Assembly (NCBI GenBank): GCA_015058575.1
Contig: SVBZ01000005.1
Span: forward strand, 119,960 to 183,959
Origin: Pseudoselenomonas ruminantium
Lineage (GTDB): Bacteria > Bacillota > Negativicutes > Selenomonadales > Selenomonadaceae
DNA: 64,000 bases
Reading direction: 5' to 3'
The first letter of the stretch is position 1. Each line of letters begins with the position of its first letter. Both the position numbers and the translations under genes were made by a program. Positions 56,407 through 64,000 of the stretch are shown piece after piece. The notes beneath the pieces were generated by a model. It saw nothing but the letters and a program-made list of their open reading frames with translations. It was not told the DNA's origin and ran no database searches.

Positions 56407-57774
56407 GTGACTATGGATCTTTCAGGAAAAAAAGTATTGGTGATCGGTGCTGGCATCAGTGGCTTTGCGGCTGCCAAGCTGGCCAAGCGTTTTGGTGCTG
56501 AGGTAGTGCTGAGCGATGCCAAGAGCGAACAGGATATCAAGTATGATTTTGCGGAGCTGCGGGCAGCGGATATAGAGCTCGTTTTTGGGCCGCAACAGGA
56601 ATCGCTGCTGGAGAACGTGGATCTTGTCATTGTATCGCCGGCAGTTCCTGTCCGTATCCCTATCATACAGACAGCTTACGCACGTGGTATCCGTGTGATG
56701 TCTGAAGTAGAGATGGCTTACGAGTTGGCGGAATCACCAATCTGTGCGGTTACGGGTACGAATGGCAAGACGACGACGGTTACGCTGCTGGGGCTGCTGC
56801 TGGCTACGCGTTTTGAACGTGTTGGTGTTGGCGGCAATATCGGTGTGCCACTGTCGGAAGAAGTGCTGCGTGTGGGAAAAGGCGGATGCATCGCGGCTGA
56901 AATCTCCAGCTATCAGATGGAAGCAACCAAGAATTTTCATCCGCATGTAGCTGCTGAACTTAATGTGACACCAGACCACATTGTCCGTCATGGTTCTATG
57001 GAAGTATATCAGCAGATGAAGGAGCGGCTGTTTGCCCAGCAGACGGCTGAAGATTTCCTTGTGCTCAATTATGATGATGAGCATACGAGGGCAATGAAGG
57101 AGCGGACCGCAGCGCATGTTTGCTACTTCAGCCGCAGGGAAGAGCTGGCAGAAGGGGCCTTTGTCCGTGACGGTCAGCTGGTCATCCGCTGGGCGGAGCA
57201 GGAGTATCCGCTTTGTGGGGTAGATGAACTGGGCATCAAGGGCGGCCATAATGTAGAAAATGCGCTGGCGGCGGCAGCGTCGGCTTTCCTGGCTGGTTGT
57301 GAGCCGCAGGCTATGGTCAAGGTACTCAAGGAATTCCGCGGGGTGGAACATCGCATTGAATATGTCCGTGAGCTTGATGGTGTGGCATATTATAACGATT
57401 CCAAGGCGACGAATACGGACTCAGCGATCAAAGCCTTGGAGACATTTGCGGATGGCATCGTGCTTTTGGCTGGCGGTGATGATAAGCTGACAGACTTGAC
57501 GGAGTTCATGCAGCTGGTCAAAAAGCGTGTGACGGATCTTGTCCTTGTCGGTGCAGCTGCCGAGCGTTTCGAGCAGGAGGCACGCAAGAATGGGTATCCG
57601 CAAGAACATATCCATCGGGCAGGATTCTCGATGGAAAAAGCTGTAGCGCTGGCCCATGGACTCGCAAAGGCACCGCAGGTTGTACTGTTGTCACCAGCTT
57701 GTGCCAGCTTTGACATGTATGATGGCATGGCGCAGCGCGGCCGCGACTTCAAGCGGTTGGTCAATAATTTATGA
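56407..57774 (+). CDS. murD: UDP-MurNAc-L-Ala:D-Glu ligase MurD
   Basis: VTGTNGKTTTVTLLG; YYNDSKATNTDSAIKALETF. Confidence 0.96.
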   Translation: MTMDLSGKKVLVIGAGISGFAAAKLAKRFGAEVVLSDAKSEQDIKYDFAELRAADIELVFGPQQESLLENVDLVIVSPAVPVRIPIIQTAYARGIRVMSEVEMAYELAESPICAVTGTNGKTTTVTLLGLLLATRFERVGVGGNIGVPLSEEVLRVGKGGCIAAEISSYQMEATKNFHPHVAAELNVTPDHIVRHGSMEVYQQMKERLFAQQTAEDFLVLNYDDEHTRAMKERTAAHVCYFSRREELAEGAFVRDGQLVIRWAEQEYPLCGVDELGIKGGHNVENALAAAASAFLAGCEPQAMVKVLKEFRGVEHRIEYVRELDGVAYYNDSKATNTDSAIKALETFADGIVLLAGGDDKLTDLTEFMQLVKKRVTDLVLVGAAAERFEQEARKNGYPQEHIHRAGFSMEKAVALAHGLAKAPQVVLLSPACASFDMYDGMAQRGRDFKRLVNNL

Positions 57775-57792
57775 GTTAAGAGGGGTCTTACG

Positions 57793-58905
57793 TTGAATAT
57801 CATCGTATCTGGTGGCGGAACAGGTGGTCATATCTATCCGGCCATCACGATTATCCGTACTATACAGGAAAAATATCCGGATGCCAAGTTCCTTTATGTG
57901 GGAACAAAACATGGGTTAGAGGCGGACATCATCCCCAAGGAAGGCCTGCCGCTGGCTACGGTGGACATCCAGGGCTTTGAACGTCATCTTACGCCTGCGA
58001 ATCTCCTGCGTGCAGGCAAGGCGATGGCAGGTGTGGCAAAGGCTGCCAAGATTGTCAGGGATTTTCATCCCGATGTTGTTATCGGTACTGGTGGTTATGT
58101 TTGCGGCCCAATTCTGCTGGCCGCAAGTCTGCTGCATGTGCCGACTTTGATACAGGAACAGAATGTTGTACCAGGTATCACAAACAAGATTTTGGCAAAA
58201 TTCGTGACCCGGATTGCGGCCGGTACAGAAGAAGCCAAAAAGCACTTTCCTGCCGGGAAGGTAGTCTTTACAGGCAATCCTATCCGCCGCGAGGTCATGT
58301 CAGCACGCCGGGCGGAAAGTGCTGCTGCATTTGGTTTTGATCCGGCGCGTAAAACGGTGCTGATATCTGGGGGCAGCCGCGGCGCACGCGCCATCAATCG
58401 GGCTATGATCGATGTATTAGTACAGGCGGCTGGCCAGTCAGAAATACAGTATCTGCATGTGACAGGCAAGCAAGAGTATGAAGATGTCATGACAAGGCTC
58501 AAGGCTGCGGGGCTGGATTTGACGCAGGCAAAACATATCAAGGTGTGCCCGTATCTTTATGATATGCCACAGGCCATGGCTATGGCGGATCTGGCCGTAT
58601 TCCGTGCGGGGGCAACAGGCCTGGCGGAACTGACGGCCAGAGGTATTCCGGCTATTTTGGTGCCGTATCCTTATGCGGCTGAGAATCATCAGGAGCATAA
58701 TGCCCGGGCTTTGGAAGCGGCTGGTGCTGCCCGTATGATTTTGAATAAGGATTTGACGAGTGAGCGGCTGGATGCTGTGCTCACCGAGTTATTGAATGAC
58801 GATGACAAGCTGACGGCAATGGCTAAGGCAAGCCGTAGTATGGGCAGGCCGGAAGCCGCAGAGGACATTGCCGGGATGGCGCTGGAACTGGCCAGTCATC
58901 GCTAA
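57793..58905 (+). CDS. murG: UDP-GlcNAc:lipid I transferase MurG
   Basis: IIVSGGGTGGHIYPAI; GTGGYVCGP; FRAGATGLAELTARGIPAILVPYPYAAENHQ. Confidence 0.97.
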   Translation: MNIIVSGGGTGGHIYPAITIIRTIQEKYPDAKFLYVGTKHGLEADIIPKEGLPLATVDIQGFERHLTPANLLRAGKAMAGVAKAAKIVRDFHPDVVIGTGGYVCGPILLAASLLHVPTLIQEQNVVPGITNKILAKFVTRIAAGTEEAKKHFPAGKVVFTGNPIRREVMSARRAESAAAFGFDPARKTVLISGGSRGARAINRAMIDVLVQAAGQSEIQYLHVTGKQEYEDVMTRLKAAGLDLTQAKHIKVCPYLYDMPQAMAMADLAVFRAGATGLAELTARGIPAILVPYPYAAENHQEHNARALEAAGAARMILNKDLTSERLDAVLTELLNDDDKLTAMAKASRSMGRPEAAEDIAGMALELASHR

Positions 58906-58920
58906 GGGGGATTATAGTAG

Positions 58921-60312
58921 ATGAAACAGCTGAAAGAGCTTAACGATATCAAGAAGATTCATTTTGTCGGTATAGGCGGCGCTGGTATGAGCCCATTGGC
59001 TAAGATCCTTGTCGAGCTTGGCTATGAGGTTTCTGGTTCGGATCGTGAGGATTCGGCAGTTATCGAGAATTTGCGCAAGATGGGGGCAAAAATCATGCTG
59101 GGCGGACAGAAAGGCGAAAATGTCCGCGGCGTAGATGCTATTGTCGTGTCGACGGCCATCCCGTATGATAATCCTGAGGTCTTGGCCGCTCGTGACCTTG
59201 GTATTACCAAGCTGCACCGCTCGGACATTAATGCCGCTTTGGTCAATGAGTATAAAGGCATTGCCGTGGCAGGGGCACATGGCAAGACAACGACGACATC
59301 GATGTTGGGCGTGGCATTGACGCATGCGGGCGTATCACCGACTGTCGTTGTTGGTGGGGAAGTGCCAGATTTGGGGACGAATGCCAAACTTGGTGAAAGC
59401 GAGTATCTGGCTTCTGAGGCAGATGAGAGTGATGGTTCGTTCCTTAAGCTGCATCCGCATGTGGCTGTAGTCACGAATGTCGAAGATGACCATATGGATC
59501 ATTATGGCACGATGGAAAATATCATCAAGGCCTTTACCCAATTCATCCAGAATGTAGACAAGGAAACAGGGTATGCCGTGCTTTGTTTTGATAATGAGAA
59601 TCTGCGCAATATCGCGAAAAATATCGATCGCAAATATTATACGTATGCTATCGATCATGAGGCAGATTATCGGGCGAAAAACATCACAACGGGCGGCAAA
59701 GGCATCGCGTTTGATGTTGTTCATGGCGAAAAGGAACTGGGGCATATCTCGCTCAATATCCCGGGGCGCCATAACGTTCTTGATGCGATGGCCTGCATTG
59801 TCACGGGGCTTACGATGGGCGTGCCGTTTGAGAAAATCGCAAATGGCCTGGCAGCTTTCCATGGTGCCAAGCGCCGTTTCCAGACGAAAGGCCGCATGAA
59901 TGGCATCTGGGTGGTGGATGATTATGCACACCATCCGACAGAAATAGCAGCCACGCTCAAGGCGGCTAAGGAGACGAAACCAGGCCGTCTGATTTGTGCC
60001 TTCCAGCCTCATCGGTATTCGCGTACACAGCTATTACGGGAAGAGTTTGGTAAGGCGTTTGTTTCAGCCGATTTGCTGATTCTTACGGATATCTATGCTG
60101 CGGGAGAAGCGCCAATCGAGGGAATCACTGGTGAGACGATTCTTGGTGAAGTACGCCGGCAGTCGGGACAGGATGTCATCTATTTGCCGAAGCGTGAAAA
60201 AATCGCAACTTATCTGCAGCAGGAGGCACGGGATGGTGACCTGGTCATCACAATGGGCGCTGGAGATATCTATAAGTCCGGCGAGGAGCTTGTCGAGCTG
60301 CTGCAGGGATAA
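58921..60312 (+). CDS. murC: UDP-MurNAc:L-Ala ligase MurC
   Basis: IHFVGIGGAGMSPLA; GAHGKTTTTSML; DDYAHHPTEI. Confidence 0.97.
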   Translation: MKQLKELNDIKKIHFVGIGGAGMSPLAKILVELGYEVSGSDREDSAVIENLRKMGAKIMLGGQKGENVRGVDAIVVSTAIPYDNPEVLAARDLGITKLHRSDINAALVNEYKGIAVAGAHGKTTTTSMLGVALTHAGVSPTVVVGGEVPDLGTNAKLGESEYLASEADESDGSFLKLHPHVAVVTNVEDDHMDHYGTMENIIKAFTQFIQNVDKETGYAVLCFDNENLRNIAKNIDRKYYTYAIDHEADYRAKNITTGGKGIAFDVVHGEKELGHISLNIPGRHNVLDAMACIVTGLTMGVPFEKIANGLAAFHGAKRRFQTKGRMNGIWVVDDYAHHPTEIAATLKAAKETKPGRLICAFQPHRYSRTQLLREEFGKAFVSADLLILTDIYAAGEAPIEGITGETILGEVRRQSGQDVIYLPKREKIATYLQQEARDGDLVITMGAGDIYKSGEELVELLQG

Positions 60313-61284
60313 TTGAAGCTAGAGGATAAAGGAGTTTTCGTTCAAATGAATCAAGGTAAAATCGTTGTCGTCATGGGTGGTACTTCTACGGAGGCGGAGA
60401 TTTCCCGCCGCACAGGTACGGCTATCCTGACTGCGCTGCAGTCTAAGGGGTATCCGGCGGAAGGGATGGAACTTAATCCAGCTACTTTTGCAGAGGATAT
60501 CCGCAAAAGCAATTGTGCAATTGTGTTCAATGCTTTGCATGGCAAGTTCGGTGAAGATGGAATCCTGCAGGGGACTTTGGAAATGCTCGGCATTCCTTAT
60601 ACCGGCTCAGGAGTTTTGGCTGCAGCGATAACGATGGATAAAGTGGCTTCAAAGCGTGTGTTCATGGCTGAAGGTATCTCGACACCGCGTTCGCATACCT
60701 ATCATGCGTTTGAGATGAAGCGCGATCTTGTGCAGGAGATTGCGACGGCATTCCATATGCCAGTTGTGGTCAAGGCAGCTGCGCAGGGGTCAAGCATTGG
60801 CGTATACATAGTCGAGAATGCTGAGGAACTTTCCGCAGCACTCAAGGAAGCTTTTTCCTATAATGATGAAGTCCTCGTCGAGGAGTTCATCAAAGGCCGT
60901 GAAATGACGGTCGCTGTCTGGGGGGATGCGGAAAACAAAGAAGCGTTTCCAATCATTGAGATTACAACGACTTCGGGGCGTTATGACTATCAGAGCAAGT
61001 ACACGAAAGGTGCTTCGGCCCATATTATCCCGATGCCTGTTTCAGCTGAGAAAACGAAGGAGATCCAGGAGCTGGCTATCAAGACGTATACGGCTTGTGG
61101 TTGCCGTGGCGTTGCCCGTGTCGATATGATGTATAGCGAAGATGAGAAACCATATGTCATTGAAGTCAATTCAGTGCCGGGGATGACAGAGACTTCATTA
61201 GTGCCAGATGCTGGCCGGGCAATGGGGATTGAGTTCCCGGAGCTTTGTGAACGTATCCTGGAAATGGCTGGTTATCAGAAATAA
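60313..61284 (+). CDS. ddl: D-alanine-D-alanine ligase
   Basis: VVMGGTSTEAEISRRTG; ALHGKFGEDGILQG; EVNSVPGMTETSLVP. True start may be the downstream ATG near 60346. Confidence 0.96.
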   Translation: MKLEDKGVFVQMNQGKIVVVMGGTSTEAEISRRTGTAILTALQSKGYPAEGMELNPATFAEDIRKSNCAIVFNALHGKFGEDGILQGTLEMLGIPYTGSGVLAAAITMDKVASKRVFMAEGISTPRSHTYHAFEMKRDLVQEIATAFHMPVVVKAAAQGSSIGVYIVENAEELSAALKEAFSYNDEVLVEEFIKGREMTVAVWGDAENKEAFPIIEITTTSGRYDYQSKYTKGASAHIIPMPVSAEKTKEIQELAIKTYTACGCRGVARVDMMYSEDEKPYVIEVNSVPGMTETSLVPDAGRAMGIEFPELCERILEMAGYQK

Positions 61285-61313
61285 GAAAGATTTAGGGTAA
61301 AGGAGAAAGCAGC

Positions 61314-62129
61314 ATGGCGGCAGAGGAAGAGGAAAAGCTGACTGGCGCTGAACCGGCAAGAGAGAAGAAAATGCGCCGCAGCCCCAGGCGGCTCATCAAG
61401 GGAATTCTATTCTTGATGATATGTGGCGGAATCATGGCTATTGTGGTATATTCGCCATTATTTACCTTGCAGCGGGTTGTGCTGACTGGCAACAATTATT
61501 TGAATCAGCAAGATATTATGACTGCAGGGCATATCTATCAGGGGACGCCGCTGTTCCAGCTGCAAACCGATGTGATCACGCAGAACCTCATGCAGGATTT
61601 ACGCATAGAGTCGGCTGTAGTCCGCCGCCGGCTGCCGGATACGATTGAAGTAGACATTGTCGAGCGCATGCCAGTAGCTACAGTTGCTTGTGATTATGGC
61701 TATGTTGATTTTGACCGTCAGGGAAAGGTGATAAACAGTTATCGCAGTCTGAAGAAAATGCCGTTTCCTCTGATTACCGGGGTAGTGATGCACGATCTTT
61801 ACATTGGTGATGACAATCCAAATGAAATGGTAGCTTGGATTCTGCAGTTCCTGCAGCAGCTGGATGTTAATGCGTTGAATCAGATTTCGGAGATAAATAT
61901 CAGCAATCCACAGATGATTGTTGCTTATACGACGAATTCTGTGCAGATCCGCTTGGGCGATAAGGAGCGCATGGAGGAAAAAATCAAGCTGACGCAGGAT
62001 TTCTTGCTGAACTTGCCTAATAATCGTCATCAAATCGATTATGTCGATTTCAGTTATACCGCACCATTTATCCGTTTGAAGTATATGCCGGAGGAAAAAG
62101 AATCCATGATGAATGAAAATGCGCAGTGA
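61314..62129 (+). CDS. ftsQ: Cell division protein FtsQ/DivIB (POTRA domain)
   Basis: N-terminal TM then POTRA-like FTLQRVVLTGNNYLNQQDIMTAGHI; between ddl and ftsZ. Confidence 0.9.
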   Translation: MAAEEEEKLTGAEPAREKKMRRSPRRLIKGILFLMICGGIMAIVVYSPLFTLQRVVLTGNNYLNQQDIMTAGHIYQGTPLFQLQTDVITQNLMQDLRIESAVVRRRLPDTIEVDIVERMPVATVACDYGYVDFDRQGKVINSYRSLKKMPFPLITGVVMHDLYIGDDNPNEMVAWILQFLQQLDVNALNQISEINISNPQMIVAYTTNSVQIRLGDKERMEEKIKLTQDFLLNLPNNRHQIDYVDFSYTAPFIRLKYMPEEKESMMNENAQ

Positions 62130-62274
62130 AAAAGCATGCTTATAAGTTTTTTCATGAAGGCTATGGAATTCATAGGGAAATGATGGTAAAATAAAACAGT
62201 ATAATTGTGCAGATTGACAAGAAATGGCAAAGTACTGCCATGGATAAAATATAATCGTCATGGGGGTTAATGCA

Positions 62275-63384
62275 GTGTTTGAATTGGATGATAGTGGCCT
62301 GGATCAGTTGGCCACAATAAAGGTTATAGGTGTTGGTGGCGGTGGCAGCAATGCTGTCAATCGCATGATAAATCTCGGCCTTCAGGGGGTAGAGTTCATT
62401 GCCGTTAATACGGATGCGCAGGCATTGCTGAAATCCTTGGCACCGAAGCGCATGCAGATCGGCGAGAAACTGACGCGAGGATTAGGTGCTGGTGCACAGC
62501 CTGAGATTGGTCAGAAGGCGGCCGAGGAAAGCCGTGATGATATCCTTGAGGCACTGCGTGGCGCGGATATGGTTTTTGTTACAGCAGGCATGGGGGGCGG
62601 TACTGGTACTGGTGCAGCTCCAGTAGTTGCCGAGTGCGCGCGTGAAATCGGAGCGCTGACAGTCGGTGTTGTGACGCGTCCTTTCTCGTTTGAGGGCATG
62701 AAGCGTCGCCGCAATGCGGAATCTGGTATTGCAAACCTCAAGAAACATGTCGATACGATTATTACGATTCCTAATGACCGCTTGATGCAGGTTGTGGATA
62801 AGAAGACGCCAATCACACAGGCATTCAGCATCGCTGATGATGTCCTGCGCCAGGGCGTAAAAGGTATTGCGGATTTGATTGCGCTGCCAGGTCTTATCAA
62901 TTTGGACTTTGCTGATGTCAAGAATATCATGAGCAATGCAGGTTCTGCTCTTATGGGTATTGGTGAGGCTTCAGGTGAAAATGCAGCGGTAGAGGCTGCA
63001 AAAGCTGCAATAGCATCGCCGCTTTTGGAGACAAGCATTGATGGTGCGCGTGGCGTCCTGCTCAATGTTACTGGTGCCGAAGAGAACCTCAGTATGTTTG
63101 AGGTTACAGAGGCTTCCAATGCGATTGAGGCGGCTGCTGACAGCCAGGCAAATATCATTTGGGGTGCAGCAGTAGATAATACGATGGGGGACACTGTACG
63201 CGTTACCGTTATCGCTACGGGCTTTGATGCGCCGGAAGAAATCGGCGTACAGACGCCGTCACAGGCTACTCCTGCTGCAACGCAGCCAACAGCAGGTTCG
63301 ACAACTGTGCAGGAGGCTCCAGCAGCACCTGCGCAGCCGGCTCCAGACTTCATTGACATTCCTGTCTGGATGCGCAGTAAATAA
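62275..63384 (+). CDS. ftsZ: Cell division protein FtsZ
   Basis: [35 protein letters not shown] start 62275 preferred over ATG 62260 because GGGGG SD lies between them. Confidence 0.97.
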   Translation: MFELDDSGLDQLATIKVIGVGGGGSNAVNRMINLGLQGVEFIAVNTDAQALLKSLAPKRMQIGEKLTRGLGAGAQPEIGQKAAEESRDDILEALRGADMVFVTAGMGGGTGTGAAPVVAECAREIGALTVGVVTRPFSFEGMKRRRNAESGIANLKKHVDTIITIPNDRLMQVVDKKTPITQAFSIADDVLRQGVKGIADLIALPGLINLDFADVKNIMSNAGSALMGIGEASGENAAVEAAKAAIASPLLETSIDGARGVLLNVTGAEENLSMFEVTEASNAIEAAADSQANIIWGAAVDNTMGDTVRVTVIATGFDAPEEIGVQTPSQATPAATQPTAGSTTVQEAPAAPAQPAPDFIDIPVWMRSK

Positions 63385-63398
63385 ATTCAAAAAAACAG

Positions 63399-63427
63399 TT
63401 GACAAGTATGTTAAGAGCAGATATAAT
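63399..63427 (+). promoter_or_regulatory. Consensus promoter for tRNA-Tyr/tRNA-Met
   Basis: TTGACA (63399-63404)-N17-TATAAT (63422-63427). Confidence 0.88.
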
Positions 63428-63460
63428 ATATCTTGTTCTTAACACTTGTTAATTGCATAT

Positions 63461-63546
63461 GGGTAGGTGCCCGAGTGGTTAAAGGGAACAGACTGTAAAT
63501 CTGTCATCTTCGGATTACGATGGTTCGAATCCATCCCTGCCCACCA
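63461..63546 (+). tRNA. tRNA-Tyr (anticodon GTA), class II with long variable arm
   Basis: 86 nt; GGGTAGG/CCTGCCC acceptor, ACAGA-CTGTAAA-TCTGT anticodon arm, extended variable arm, encoded CCA. Confidence 0.96.
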
Positions 63547-63550
63547 CTAT

Positions 63551-63627
63551 GGCGGCGTAGCTCAGTTGGCTAGAGCATGCGGTTCATACCCGCAGTGTCA
63601 GGAGTTCAAATCTCTTCGCCGCCACCA
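63551..63627 (+). tRNA. tRNA-Met (anticodon CAT), probably elongator
   Basis: GGCGGCG/CGCCGCC acceptor, TGCGG-TTCATAC-CCGCA anticodon arm, encoded CCA. Confidence 0.94.
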
Positions 63628-63637
63628 TTAGCAAATC

Positions 63638-63667
63638 AAAGCGTATCGCGATGCGATACGCTTTTTA
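63638..63667 (+). terminator. Intrinsic terminator after tRNA-Met
   Basis: AAAGCGTATCGC-GAT-GCGATACGCTTT followed by TT. Confidence 0.88.
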
Positions 63668-63736
63668 TTTTTACATAATGCCATATGTATGAGATTTAAA
63701 GTTTTAGCTGAATATAGAACTTTTTTTAAAAAGGTG

Positions 63737-63765
63737 TTGACATATACGGAAAAGACGTGTATCAT
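63737..63765 (+). promoter_or_regulatory. Putative rrn promoter P1
   Basis: TTGACA-N17-TATCAT followed by ACAAGTCGCTGAGA. Confidence 0.7.
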
Positions 63766-63885
63766 AATACAAGTCGCTGAGAGATACGGCAACGGACAAC
63801 AAGCAGCAAGCCTTGAGTGGCAGGCGCTGGAAGATGTTGCTGACGGATTCAGCCAAGAACTTTTAAAAAGAATTTAAAAAAGTCC

Positions 63886-63914
63886 TTGACAAGAAAAACT
63901 TGATGCGATACAAT
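63886..63914 (+). promoter_or_regulatory. Putative rrn promoter P2
   Basis: TTGACA-N17-TACAAT followed by the same ACAAGTCGCTGAGA. Confidence 0.78.
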
Positions 63915-64000
63915 AAACAAGTCGCTGAGATGAGCGGCACGGTTCGAAAGAACCAGAGATTGTTCTCTGAAAACTAAACAATGCAGAATGAATCATGCAA

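Noticed and set aside
62214-62255. TTGACA (62214-62219) and TATAAT (62250-62255) upstream of ftsZ considered as one promoter
   Set aside because: Spacing is 30 bp, too long for a sigma-A promoter; each could belong to another weak promoter but I could not support one.
62511-63359. 282-aa minus-strand ORF opposite ftsZ
   Set aside because: Shadow ORF; Ser/Ala/Pro-rich composition without motifs.

Overview
This 64 kb window is almost entirely core chromosome. It probably comes from a motile, diderm Firmicute of the Negativicutes, most likely Selenomonadaceae-like; that assignment is inferred from gene content and order only. In order it contains: (1) the 3' part of a fla/che operon (fliN/Y C-terminus, cheY, fliO-P-Q-R, flhB, flhA, flhF, flhG, a PilZ protein, cheB-A-W-C-D, fliA, a FapA/DUF342 protein and several uncharacterised small ORFs including a SwrB-like one); (2) a lone convergent trpD; (3) tRNA-Pro and tRNA-Arg; (4) a FIST-GGDEF protein and an ArsB/NhaD-type permease; (5) maf-radC-mreBCD-PBP2-minCDE-rodA; (6) a fused B12-radical SAM/DUF2344 protein, rng and a dicarboxylate symporter; (7) rpsB-tsf-pyrH-frr, a small ORF, ferredoxin, then uppS-cdsA-dxr-rseP-ispG-proS; (8) a DUF1858 gene, lgt and a polysaccharide deacetylase; (9) a dcw cluster, mraZ to ftsZ, in which no ftsI/spoVD, ftsW, murB or ftsA is found; (10) tRNA-Tyr and tRNA-Met, then tandem promoters and a leader that look like the start of an rRNA operon cut off by the window edge. 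Only trpD and the DUF1858 gene are on the minus strand. I saw no CRISPR array, transposon, prophage or recognisable defence system. The most interesting points are the depleted and interrupted dcw cluster, uncharacterised genes inside the fla/che operon, a FIST-GGDEF/PilZ pairing, a possible SD-occluding leader before rpsB, 10-bp-phased MraZ-box repeats before mraZ, and several unusual hairpins or attenuator candidates. All family calls are from reading motifs; no database search was run.
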